From: Candidatus Arcticimaribacter sp.
Lineage (GTDB): Bacteria > Bacteroidota > Bacteroidia > Flavobacteriales > Flavobacteriaceae
NCBI GenBank assembly: GCA_011526335.1
Contig: WTJB01000059.1
Span: 1-13,218, forward strand
Direction: 5' to 3'
DNA length: 13,218 nucleotides
The notes under the pieces were generated by a model. It ran no database searches. It had not been told where the DNA came from and saw only the letters and a list, made by a program, of their open reading frames with translations. Within the stretch, counting starts at the first letter, position 1. Each line of letters begins with the position of its first letter. The position numbers and the translations under genes are program-made. Below, piece by piece: positions 1 through 7,128 of this stretch.

Positions 1-259
1 AGTAGGAGGTCTTAATATAAAGGAGCAATTTTCTGAAGAAACCCTCGCTATTTTTGTTCAACCTCCTTCTTTAGAAGAACTCGAAAATCGTCTCCGCAAA
101 CGCGGGACGGAGACAGAAGACAAGATCCAACAGCGTCTAGACAAGTCGGCCAAGGAATTGATCTATTCCCAAGATTTTGATGTTATTTTGGTCAATGACA
201 ACCTCAATACCGCCAAACAAGAAGTGGTTCGTTTGGTAAAACAATTCCTACAGTCCTAG
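1..259 (+). CDS. gmk: Guanylate kinase, C-terminal part (5' end outside window)
   Basis: The reading frame is open from base 2 and ends with TAG at 257-259, giving the last 85 residues. It begins VGGLNIKEQF, which matches the guanylate kinase segment after the conserved aspartate (the D-V-x-G-G-L-N-I-K-x-x-F region). It continues with AIFVQPPSLEELENRLRKRG, the typical 'F(I/V)xPPS...L..RL..RGT' block, and then 'RLDKSAKELIYSQDFDVILVNDNL', the conserved C-terminal lid/core segment. The family phosphorylates GMP to GDP with ATP in the cytosol, a step of purine nucleotide synthesis. The P-loop and GMP-binding residues lie upstream of the window and cannot be checked. It is followed after 21 bases by nadD on the same strand, so the two are probably cotranscribed. 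Confidence 0.93.
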   Translation, partial: VGGLNIKEQFSEETLAIFVQPPSLEELENRLRKRGTETEDKIQQRLDKSAKELIYSQDFDVILVNDNLNTAKQEVVRLVKQFLQS

Positions 260-280
260 CCAATTTACTACCTTTAACGT

Positions 281-865
281 ATGGAGAAAGTAGGTTTATT
301 TTTTGGCAGCTTTAATCCCATACATGTCGGTCATCTTGTGCTGGCCAATCACTTTGCTGAAAATAGTGATTTGGAAGAAATATGGCTTGTGGTTACTCCT
401 CAAAATCCCTTTAAAGTAAAACAAAGCATGCTGCCCAATAACCATAGGCTCGAAATGGTTTATCGGGCTACAGAACCCTATCCGAAATTAAAGCCCAGTG
501 CGATAGAATTTGAACTACCCACGCCAAACTATACCAGTATAACCCTAGCGCATTTAAACGAGAAATATCCCAAAAAAGAGTTTTCTTTACTCTTGGGCGA
601 AGACAATCTAAGTAGCTTCCATAAGTGGAAAAACTACACTTATATTTTAGAAAATCACAGCCTATATGTCTATCCACGTGAAATGAAAAAAGATATTCCC
701 AAAGAATTCCAAAATCATCCTAAGATCATACAAATCAATGCGCCCAAAATAGAGCTTTCTTCTTCCTACATCAGAAAAGCAATAAAAGAAGGGAAAAATG
801 TTCGCCCGCTTATGCCTCCTGAAAGCTGGCAGTATTTAGACGAGATGAATTTTTATAAGGGATGA
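281..865 (+). CDS. nadD: Nicotinate-nucleotide adenylyltransferase NadD
   Basis: A 194-residue protein, normal length for NadD. It transfers AMP from ATP to nicotinate mononucleotide, giving deamido-NAD in the cytosolic NAD pathway. The N-terminal nucleotidyltransferase signature GSFNPIHVGH (residues 9-18) contains the G-x-F-x-P-x-H-x-G-H motif that binds ATP. LGEDNLSSFHKWKNY (residues 105-119) corresponds to the 'GxDxxxxxxxWxxxxxI' substrate-binding region. SSSYIR (residues 160-165) is the C-terminal ISSTxIR phosphate-binding motif. The ATG at 281 sits 21 bases after the gmk stop, and the protein begins directly with the first beta strand, so this start fits well. Its TGA stop overlaps the ATG of the next gene (ATGA at 862-865), which implies translational coupling. 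Confidence 0.95.
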   Translation: MEKVGLFFGSFNPIHVGHLVLANHFAENSDLEEIWLVVTPQNPFKVKQSMLPNNHRLEMVYRATEPYPKLKPSAIEFELPTPNYTSITLAHLNEKYPKKEFSLLLGEDNLSSFHKWKNYTYILENHSLYVYPREMKKDIPKEFQNHPKIIQINAPKIELSSSYIRKAIKEGKNVRPLMPPESWQYLDEMNFYKG

Positions 866-1269
866 AAGTAAGCAAAACTTTTACGCCATGGGTTCTTCTT
901 GTTTTTCTTTGGGGGTTTACGCTAGTCCATTTTGGCGACCTTCCTGATCGTGTCCCCATTCACTATGATGTACTCGGTAAACCCGATCGCTATGGTTCCC
1001 AAAGCTACGTTTGGGGATTGCCTCTATTGGCAAGTATCCTGCTTATTATACTAACTAGCTTTCAAAAAAGAATGCCCTTAAAAGAGATGGAAAAAGAAAT
1101 TTTTGGATGGCTAAAGATCAGTATCCTATTAATTTTTGGCTACATTCAATTTCAAAGTTTCTTGATTGCGCTTGGGAGAAGCAATGGGCTGGGATCTTGG
1201 TTTTTACCCCTAAGTGTTGCGCTTACCCTAGTGCCTCTACTTTTTTCGCTTAAAAAATTTAAAAAGTAA
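862..1269 (+). CDS. DUF1648-domain small membrane protein
   Basis: A 135-residue integral membrane protein with four predicted hydrophobic helices (about residues 9-24, 50-67, 83-105 and 112-130). Between helices 1 and 2, the segment LPDRVPIHYDVLGKPDRYGS (residues 27-46) is the DUF1648 signature ('LPxxxPxHxxxxGxPDxxG'), seen also in the N-terminal part of SdpI-like immunity proteins. The protein is too short to carry a full SdpI-type second domain. The biochemical role of stand-alone DUF1648 proteins is not established. Its ATG overlaps the nadD stop, so it should be made from the nadD message, although a functional link to NAD synthesis is not evident. Its TAA stop is one base from the TAG of the convergent glycosyltransferase gene. 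Confidence 0.85.
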   Translation: MKVSKTFTPWVLLVFLWGFTLVHFGDLPDRVPIHYDVLGKPDRYGSQSYVWGLPLLASILLIILTSFQKRMPLKEMEKEIFGWLKISILLIFGYIQFQSFLIALGRSNGLGSWFLPLSVALTLVPLLFSLKKFKK

Positions 1270-1270
1270 A

Positions 1271-2554
1271 CTATTTTCGGTCTAAAACTTCAGCGATTAA
1301 GCGCTGGGTAAGGGCTTCCCTACTCCACAGAGGAAGGTCTGAACATCTGTTTTTTGGAAGATCGGTTGCCTTGTAAAGCATTTCGACAAATGTTCTTATG
1401 GCTTTGCTATTTTTTGGAGAAATCATTTCGGCACAACTGCCTGTTGCCACAAATTTCCCTGCGATAGAATTGGGGTTGCCTAAAGAAAGAACCGGTACTT
1501 GTGTAGCAAAGTATTCTAATAATTTCCCCGAAATCATTTCAGTCTGGGCACCATCAAAGATAAAATTCACTAAAAGGTCAGCACTTTTCATCAACTTAAT
1601 CGCGTCATGATGCGAAACATAACCACAATAATGAACATCAACATCGGGTACTATTTCTTTGATTTCTTTAATAATCGAAGAGGGTATATTTCCCGCGAGG
1701 GAAAAACGAATGGGTTTTTTATCGGCTAAATTTTTTATCGCTTGTATAAAAGCAGGATAGGCTTGGTTTCTTGTTAATAACCCTGTATATACTATATGAA
1801 AAAAGCTGGGATCTTTATCTTCCTCTATGGCATCAATTAAATGGGCATCATAACCATTGGGAAGTGCGATAAACTCTTGTTGAGGAGCTTTTTTGGCTAA
1901 ATTTTCGTGCAAGGCCCCGCCAATGGTTGTTAGGATACCCGAGGCAGACTGCAAGACCCTTTTTTCCAAAAGCGCATCTTTTTTTATGGCGCGTAAAGAA
2001 CGATACAGTTGTTTGTTATAAAATAGGGTCGTCCAAGGATCGCGGAAATCTGCCCACCAATTCAATGGATACGCTTTTTTTAAGGCCAACCCTACCAAGT
2101 GGGTAGAATGCGGTGGCCCTGTGGTGATAAGATGTTCTATAGTATGTTCCTTTATTAGGCCTTTGGCGGCTTCGGTCGCAAAAGGCACCCATCCTTTTCT
2201 AGCATCAGGAATAAAAAAATTTCCACGGATATAGGCCGCTATTTTTTTAAATAAAGAATCGGTTTGCACTTCCCCTTGCGGAATTCCTTGGAGAGAAGCT
2301 CCCGAGGTTAAACGAGAATACATTTTCAGAGGTTCGCGGGTTCTTGTTTTGATCACCCGAATATCATTAACCTCCTCCAGTAAGCTTTTGTCAAGTATAG
2401 GATAGGAGGCTTCTTTTTCATCGACGGTAATGATGATGGGCTCCCACCCAAGTTGTTTAAGGTATTTTGCGAAATACATCCATCGTTGTACTCCCGAACC
2501 CCCAGAAGGGGGCCAGTAATAACTTAAAATCAATACTTTTTTGGACCTAACCAA
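1271..2554 (-). CDS. GT-B fold glycosyltransferase (GT4-like), TTG start
   Basis: A 427-residue protein with the two-domain layout of family 4-type glycosyltransferases. The N-terminal Rossmann domain opens with KKVLILSYYWPPSGGSGVQR (residues 5-24), containing the glycine-rich acceptor-side loop. ADFRDPW (residues 168-174) and LPNGYD (residues 231-236) are typical of this group. The C-terminal donor-binding domain starts near VYTGLL (residues 255-260) and contains SGKLLEYFATQVPVL (residues 342-356), with the conserved Glu that contacts the nucleotide-sugar. Donor and acceptor cannot be told from sequence; cell-envelope polysaccharide synthesis is the usual role. The start is TTG at 2552-2554, two bases after the DUF2480 stop. 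An in-frame TAA lies just upstream, and the next start candidates would cut into the first beta strand. It is the last gene of the SUF transcription unit. Confidence 0.87.
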   Translation of the reverse strand: MVRSKKVLILSYYWPPSGGSGVQRWMYFAKYLKQLGWEPIIITVDEKEASYPILDKSLLEEVNDIRVIKTRTREPLKMYSRLTSGASLQGIPQGEVQTDSLFKKIAAYIRGNFFIPDARKGWVPFATEAAKGLIKEHTIEHLITTGPPHSTHLVGLALKKAYPLNWWADFRDPWTTLFYNKQLYRSLRAIKKDALLEKRVLQSASGILTTIGGALHENLAKKAPQQEFIALPNGYDAHLIDAIEEDKDPSFFHIVYTGLLTRNQAYPAFIQAIKNLADKKPIRFSLAGNIPSSIIKEIKEIVPDVDVHYCGYVSHHDAIKLMKSADLLVNFIFDGAQTEMISGKLLEYFATQVPVLSLGNPNSIAGKFVATGSCAEMISPKNSKAIRTFVEMLYKATDLPKNRCSDLPLWSREALTQRLIAEVLDRK

Positions 2555-2556
2555 GC

Positions 2557-3060
2557 TTACTTTTTATACAAAGGTACGGAAGAACAGGCTTCGCCATACA
2601 TTAAGCTCTTCACATAGGGCTGTAATTTTTGTACCAAGGCTACATAGGCTGAGGCCGGAATACTTTTATCCGCACAGCCTTTAATGATCACAGGTTTTCC
2701 TTCAAAGGGCGTTGGGTCTATGGCGTCTATAAGCGATTGAAAAATGGCGATTTCTAATTCCTCAAGTGTGCCCCAAATCACTTGCTTTGCTATATGTTGT
2801 AAATGACTGGTCACCAACAAGTTTGCCCAAGCAGGAAGCAAGGCTTCTGTAGAACAGTACAGGGCTACATAACTGTCTTTATACGCGCTAAAGTCAAAGT
2901 TTTTTAAGGCGGTGCGAAATTCTTTTTCCCGCAAAATAAATCCTTGCTCTAGCCATTGGCTTAGGTCCAAGGTTTTTCGTTCCCCCTTAGGATAGTGCTC
3001 CTCTAAATCAAATGTGATCAAAGAACTTTGGGCTACCCGATTGACGATTTCATCAGCCAT
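2557..3060 (-). CDS. DUF2480 family protein, in SUF operon
   Basis: A 167-residue, probably cytosolic protein of the DUF2480 family, whose function is unknown. It has no signal peptide or membrane segment. Visible features are an acidic N-terminal region with DLSQWLEQG (residues 32-40), YVALYCSTEALLPAWA (residues 64-79) and a C-terminal half with VIIKGCADKSIPASAYV (residues 124-140), ending MYGEACSSVPLYKK. It has three cysteines (C69, C129, C159); the last two sit in the segments I recall as most conserved in the family. It lies 3 bases after the DUF59 gene and 2 bases before the glycosyltransferase, in the distal part of the Fe-S assembly operon. That suggests a role connected to Fe-S cluster assembly or delivery, but this is inference from position only. 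Confidence 0.82.
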   Translation of the reverse strand: MADEIVNRVAQSSLITFDLEEHYPKGERKTLDLSQWLEQGFILREKEFRTALKNFDFSAYKDSYVALYCSTEALLPAWANLLVTSHLQHIAKQVIWGTLEELEIAIFQSLIDAIDPTPFEGKPVIIKGCADKSIPASAYVALVQKLQPYVKSLMYGEACSSVPLYKK

Positions 3061-3063
3061 GTC

Positions 3064-3390
3064 CTATAGCATTCCCAATTCCAGCTTGGCTTCTTCGCTC
3101 ATAAGGTCTTGTGACCACGGGGGATCAAAAGTAATCTCTACCTCAGCGTCTTTTACTTCGTTGATGGATTTTACTTTTTCTTCTACCTCAACAGGAAGTG
3201 TTTCGGCAACAGGGCAATTGGGAGTGGTTAATGTCATTAAAATTTTTACTTCAAACTCTTCATTGACAAATACGTCATAAATGAGTCCCAATTCATAAAT
3301 ATCAACAGGAATTTCTGGGTCAAAAATAGTCTTTAGTACCTTGACTATCTTTTCTCCTAATGCATTGGTGTCTATCGTGTTTTCAGCCAT
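3064..3390 (-). CDS. DUF59/MIP18-family Fe-S assembly protein (SufT-like)
   Basis: A 108-residue single-domain protein of the DUF59 (MIP18/PaaD/SufT) family, whose members help mature Fe-S proteins downstream of the scaffold. The signature FDPEIPVDIYELGLIYDV (residues 23-40) is the family's 'DPE.PV.I.dLGLIy' block. TLTTPNCPVAETLP (residues 53-66) carries the conserved Cys (C59), which in this family is linked to cluster handling. The C-terminal FDPPWSQDLMSEEAKLELG (residues 88-106) is also typical. It lacks the long N-terminal extension found in some SufT proteins. The gene sits 2 bases after sufE and 3 bases before DUF2480, placing it in the distal SUF operon. A cluster transfer or insertion role in the cytosol is likely; the exact targets are unknown. 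Confidence 0.9.
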   Translation of the reverse strand: MAENTIDTNALGEKIVKVLKTIFDPEIPVDIYELGLIYDVFVNEEFEVKILMTLTTPNCPVAETLPVEVEEKVKSINEVKDAEVEITFDPPWSQDLMSEEAKLELGML

Positions 3391-3392
3391 AG

Positions 3393-3815
3393 TTAGTTGA
3401 GTTGAGTTTGAAACGCAATCGCGTACATTTTGATCTGCTTGATCATGGAAACCAAGCCATTTGCCCGTGTGGGAGATAAGTGTTCTTTAAGCCCAATTTG
3501 GTCAATAAAGGCAGTATCTGCATCGAGGATATCCTTGGGGTGCTGATTGGAAAAAGCCCGAATCAGAATAGCGATAATTCCTTTGGTAATGATGGCATCG
3601 CTGTCTGCGGTAAACTGAAGTTTATCTTCTTCTAGCTCAGCATGAACCCATACTTTACTTTGGCAGCCTTTGATGATGTTGTCGTCCGTTTTAAATTCGG
3701 AGGCAATAAGGGGAAGGGATTTCCCCAACTCGATCATGTACTCGTAACGTTGCATCCAGTCTTCAAAAAGACTAAACTCCTCAATGATTTCTTGCTGAAT
3801 TTCTTGTATTGTCAT
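3393..3815 (-). CDS. sufE: SufE cysteine desulfuration protein
   Basis: A 140-residue SufE, normal length. It accepts the persulfide sulfur from the cysteine desulfurase SufS and passes it to the SufBCD scaffold. The sulfur-accepting cysteine is C51 within IIKGCQSKVWV (residues 47-57), the hallmark SufE loop. RANGLVSMIKQIK (residues 117-129) forms the conserved C-terminal helix. The N-terminal FSLFEDWMQRYEYMIELGK (residues 14-32) is the typical 'f....dw..rYe.li.lGk' helix. It starts 19 bases after the sufS stop, the widest gap in the operon, with no clear Shine-Dalgarno sequence, and lies next to sufS as expected for a functional pair. The stop is 2 bases from the DUF59 gene. Confidence 0.95.
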   Translation of the reverse strand: MTIQEIQQEIIEEFSLFEDWMQRYEYMIELGKSLPLIASEFKTDDNIIKGCQSKVWVHAELEEDKLQFTADSDAIITKGIIAILIRAFSNQHPKDILDADTAFIDQIGLKEHLSPTRANGLVSMIKQIKMYAIAFQTQLN

Positions 3816-3834
3816 AGCGAGATAAAGATACGAT

Positions 3835-5061
3835 TTATTGCAACATCTGTAGCGCGCGTTCTAAGGCTGCTAGCATACGGTCAATTTCTTCTGTAGTATT
3901 GTAAAATGAAAACGAAGCACGAATGGTACCTGGAATTTGATAATAATCCATAATGGGTTGCGCACAATGATGTCCCGTACGTACTGCAATACCAAACTTG
4001 TCTAAGATACTTCCCACATCATAAGGATGAATTCCTTGAACATTAAAGGAAAGGACTGCTGTTTTTTGAGGGGCTTCTCCATAGATTTGAACTCCCACAA
4101 TTTTCTTAAGGGCAGTTGTTGCGTAATCCAAAAGCTCTTGCTCATAGGCGGCTATAGCATCAAATCCTATCGCATTCATATAATCTAAGGCTGCGCCAAA
4201 TGCTATTCCTCCAGCTATATTAGGGGTCCCCGCTTCAAATTTATGCGGCAAATCTGCATAAGTAGTTTTTTCAAAAGTTACTTCTGCAATCATTTCTCCC
4301 CCACCCTGATACGGCGGAAGGGCATTGAGTAAGTCTTCTTTTCCGTAAAGCATCCCTACCCCGGTTGGGCCACATAATTTATGGGCAGAAGTCACGTAAT
4401 AATCTACATCCAAGGCCTGAACGTCAGCTTTGATATGCGGTGCAGCCTGGGCGCCATCGATCAAAACTTTAGCCCCAACGGCATGGGCTTTTTCGATAAT
4501 CTCTTCTATAGGATTTACGGTACCCAAAGCGTTAGACACATGATTGACAAAAACCAGTTGTGTTTTTTCTGACAATAAATTGGCATAGGCCTGTTTATCT
4601 AAAGTTCCCTGTTCGGTCATGGGAATCACTTTTAGCTGTGCCCCTGTTTTTTCGCAAAGCATCTGCCAAGGAACAATATTCGAATGGTGTTCCATAGCCG
4701 AAACCAACAGTTCATCGCCCGCCTTCAGCAGTGTTGCATAACCCGAAGCCACAATATTGATGCTATGTGTGGTCCCAGACGTCAGGATGATTTCGTGGGC
4801 TTTTTGCGCATTAAAATGATGTTGTATCTTTTGACGAGCAACCTCATAGGCGTCGGTAGCTTCTTGGCTTAGCGTGTGTACCCCACGATGAATGTTCGCA
4901 TTATAGTTGCCGTAATAGTCTGCTATTACGTCGATGACAGCTTGTGGAGTTTGTGAAGTGGCTGCATTGTCAAAATACACCAAAGGCTTGTTGTTGACTT
5001 CTCTTTTTAGGATGGGGAAGTCTTCACGAATTTTAGCAACATCAAAAGCCTTATAAGTCAT
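3835..5061 (-). CDS. sufS: SufS group II cysteine desulfurase
   Basis: A 408-residue PLP-dependent desulfurase that converts cysteine to alanine and leaves a persulfide on an active-site cysteine. The PLP Schiff-base lysine is K228 in TSAHKLCGPTG (residues 224-234). IDGAQ (residues 201-205) holds the Asp that pairs with the PLP ring nitrogen, and AMEHHSN (residues 122-128) gives the stacking histidine. The catalytic cysteine is C366 in VRTGHHCAQP (residues 360-369), the group II 'RxGxHCA' motif. The N terminus, with FPIL (residues 15-18), YFDNAATSQ (residues 29-37) and HRG (residues 58-60), is full-length. The ATG lies inside the end of sufD, an 11-base overlap (5051-5061), so translation is probably coupled. 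It works with SufE encoded just downstream. Confidence 0.97.
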   Translation of the reverse strand: MTYKAFDVAKIREDFPILKREVNNKPLVYFDNAATSQTPQAVIDVIADYYGNYNANIHRGVHTLSQEATDAYEVARQKIQHHFNAQKAHEIILTSGTTHSINIVASGYATLLKAGDELLVSAMEHHSNIVPWQMLCEKTGAQLKVIPMTEQGTLDKQAYANLLSEKTQLVFVNHVSNALGTVNPIEEIIEKAHAVGAKVLIDGAQAAPHIKADVQALDVDYYVTSAHKLCGPTGVGMLYGKEDLLNALPPYQGGGEMIAEVTFEKTTYADLPHKFEAGTPNIAGGIAFGAALDYMNAIGFDAIAAYEQELLDYATTALKKIVGVQIYGEAPQKTAVLSFNVQGIHPYDVGSILDKFGIAVRTGHHCAQPIMDYYQIPGTIRASFSFYNTTEEIDRMLAALERALQMLQ

Positions 5062-6367
5062 GACCCAAATCTACACCGAGTTTATTTGCAATAAGCTTAT
5101 TAATTCTTGTCTTTAAGGCAGGAATAGCCACACTCTCCAAAACATTATTAGCAAAGGCATAGGTCAACAAACCTTTAGCTTCTTTCTTAGGAATTCCGCG
5201 TGAACGCAAATAAAACAGTGCATCCTCATCAAGTTGTCCGATCGTACAACCGTGTGAACATTTTACATCATCTGCAAAAATTTCGAGCTGTGGTTTGGTA
5301 TTGATGGTGGCTTTATCGTCTAAAAGAATGTTGTTGTTTTGCTGGAAAGCATTGGTTTTCTGGGCAATCTGATCAACGTAAATTTTACCATTAAAGACCC
5401 CCACTGCCTTATCGGCATAAATGCCTTTATAGTCTTGATGACTCTCACAATTGGGCTGGGCATGGTTCACCAATGTATAATGATCTACATGCTGTTGATC
5501 TTTGATGATGGTGATGCCTTTCATGGTAGAGTCAATCCGCTCTCCCTCTTGGTAAAAATTCAAATTGTTTCGGGTGAGTTGCCCCCCGAAAGAAAAGGTG
5601 TGAACCTTTACATTACTGGCCTGTTGTTGTGCTATATAGGTGTTGTCTACCAAAGAAGCATCGTCACGATCATTCTGTATTTTGTAATAGTCGATCATGG
5701 CATTTTTTTCAGCAAAAATCTCGGTTACAGCATTGGTCAAAACCGCATGAGAAGCCAAACTTTGATGACGCTCAATGATCTGCACCTGAGCATTTTCTTC
5801 TGCTACGACCAAAGAGCGAGGCTGTAGCATAAAATCGCCTTGTTTCCCCGTAGAAAAATGAATAATCTGTATGGGTTTTTCAGCAACGACAGATTTTGGA
5901 ATGTAGATGTAAGCTCCTTCCCGAGCAAAAGAGGTATTCAAGGCGGTAAGGCTTTCGTCTTTTTTCGCTACTTGATTAAAGTATTTTTCGATTACCTTTT
6001 TGTACTTGGGTTTATCTAAAGCTGCAGACAGTAAGCAGACGTCTATACCCTCATGGGTAGTATCGGACAAAAAAGGACTGTAGACTCCATCGATAAATAC
6101 GACTTTGTAAGAATCTATCTCGTATAAGAAATACTTTTTGACTTCTTTTAATTCTATACTGGTTTCCTGCTTTGGAAAAATGCTGTAGTCTTTTTTCAAA
6201 AGTTTGGCTAAAGAAGTGTATTTCCAAGCCTCTTCTTTTTTTGTGGGAAAACCAAGTTCTTCAAAAGTTTTTAAACTTTTTGTACGCAGATCGTGTACCG
6301 CAGTACTCAGGTCTAGCTCCTGCTCCATAAGGAGAAAAGACGATAGCAACTTTTCTTTTAATTCCAT
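5051..6367 (-). CDS. sufD: SufD, Fe-S scaffold subunit
   Basis: A 438-residue SufD from the ATG at 6365-6367. A TTG three codons upstream (6374-6376) would give 441 residues and overlap sufC by 8 bases; I prefer the ATG because it follows the sufC TAA by one base and gives the usual MELKEKL-type beginning. SufD lacks catalytic motifs but forms the SufBC2D complex on which clusters are built. The N-terminal helix region includes EEAWKYTSLAKLL (residues 45-57). The core is a beta-helix of repeats, and near the end CSHGCTIGQLDEDALFYLRS (residues 370-389) has the conserved histidine H372, the SufD residue implicated at the SufB-SufD cluster site. The segment after it, RGIPKKEAKGLLTYAF, contacts SufC in known structures. 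It overlaps sufS by 11 bases. Confidence 0.95.
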   Translation of the reverse strand: MELKEKLLSSFLLMEQELDLSTAVHDLRTKSLKTFEELGFPTKKEEAWKYTSLAKLLKKDYSIFPKQETSIELKEVKKYFLYEIDSYKVVFIDGVYSPFLSDTTHEGIDVCLLSAALDKPKYKKVIEKYFNQVAKKDESLTALNTSFAREGAYIYIPKSVVAEKPIQIIHFSTGKQGDFMLQPRSLVVAEENAQVQIIERHQSLASHAVLTNAVTEIFAEKNAMIDYYKIQNDRDDASLVDNTYIAQQQASNVKVHTFSFGGQLTRNNLNFYQEGERIDSTMKGITIIKDQQHVDHYTLVNHAQPNCESHQDYKGIYADKAVGVFNGKIYVDQIAQKTNAFQQNNNILLDDKATINTKPQLEIFADDVKCSHGCTIGQLDEDALFYLRSRGIPKKEAKGLLTYAFANNVLESVAIPALKTRINKLIANKLGVDLGHDL

Positions 6368-6368
6368 C

Positions 6369-7118
6369 TTAGGCAAGCTCTTGTTTTATCCAATCGTATC
6401 CTTTGGCTTCCAATTCGTGTGCCAACTCTTTGGTCCCTGATTTTACAATACGTCCGTTATAGAGTACATGAACAAAGTCCGGTACTATGTAATCGAGTAA
6501 TCGTTGGTAGTGCGTAATGACCACAACAGCATTATCATCACTTTTTAATTTATTGACACCATTGGCAACGATCTTAAGTGCATCAATGTCTAGACCAGAA
6601 TCGGTTTCATCAAGTATTGCCAACTTGGGTTCTAGCATGGCCATTTGAAAGATTTCATTCCGCTTTTTTTCACCTCCAGAAAATCCTTCGTTTAAAGAGC
6701 GTGATAAAAATTTAGAATCGATTTCGAGCAAAGCGGCTTTCTCACGGATTTTTTTAAGCATTTCATTGGCCGGCATATCTTCCAAGCCTTGGGCTTTACG
6801 AGAAGCGTTTATCGCGGTTTTGATAAAATTGGTAACCGTTACTCCAGGAATTTCAACCGGATACTGAAACGATAAAAAGATCCCTTTATGGGCGCGTTCT
6901 TCAGCATCTAATTCCGCCAAATCTTCGCCGTCAAAAGCGATAGATCCTTTTTCTACTTCATAATCTTCATGACCGGCAATGACGGTAGAAAGTGTACTTT
7001 TTCCTGAACCGTTGGGGCCCATAATGGCGTGTACTTCACCAGGGTTTACCTGTAAGTTTATCCCTTTTAAAATTTCTTTTTCTTCTACACTAGCGTGTAG
7101 GTCCTTTACTGTAAGCAT
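6369..7118 (-). CDS. sufC: SufC ATPase of the Fe-S scaffold
   Basis: A 249-residue ABC-type ATPase that powers conformational change in SufBC2D; it is cytosolic, not a transporter. Walker A is GPNGSGKST (residues 34-42). The Q-loop is FQYPVEIPGV (residues 84-93, Q85), the SufC-typical form. The ABC signature is FSGGEKKRNEI (residues 146-156), and the extra KKR after SGGE is characteristic of SufC. Walker B is LAILDETDSGLD (residues 166-177), with D170 and catalytic E171, and the switch histidine is H203 in ITHYQRLL. The start is ATG at 7116-7118, 10 bases after sufB, with an AT-rich upstream (aatataaactat) and no Shine-Dalgarno match. The stop is one base before the preferred sufD ATG. Confidence 0.97.
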   Translation of the reverse strand: MLTVKDLHASVEEKEILKGINLQVNPGEVHAIMGPNGSGKSTLSTVIAGHEDYEVEKGSIAFDGEDLAELDAEERAHKGIFLSFQYPVEIPGVTVTNFIKTAINASRKAQGLEDMPANEMLKKIREKAALLEIDSKFLSRSLNEGFSGGEKKRNEIFQMAMLEPKLAILDETDSGLDIDALKIVANGVNKLKSDDNAVVVITHYQRLLDYIVPDFVHVLYNGRIVKSGTKELAHELEAKGYDWIKQELA

Positions 7119-7128
7119 ATAGTTTATA

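Noticed and set aside
5339..5827. A 162-codon open frame on the plus strand opposite sufD
   Set aside because: It lies wholly inside a well-supported sufD gene in antisense, has no recognisable motif and no promoter or ribosome site; it is a shadow of sufD codon use.
6368..6376. TTG start for sufD overlapping sufC by 8 bases
   Set aside because: An ATG three codons later follows the sufC stop by one base and gives the usual SufD N terminus; the TTG form is possible but less likely.
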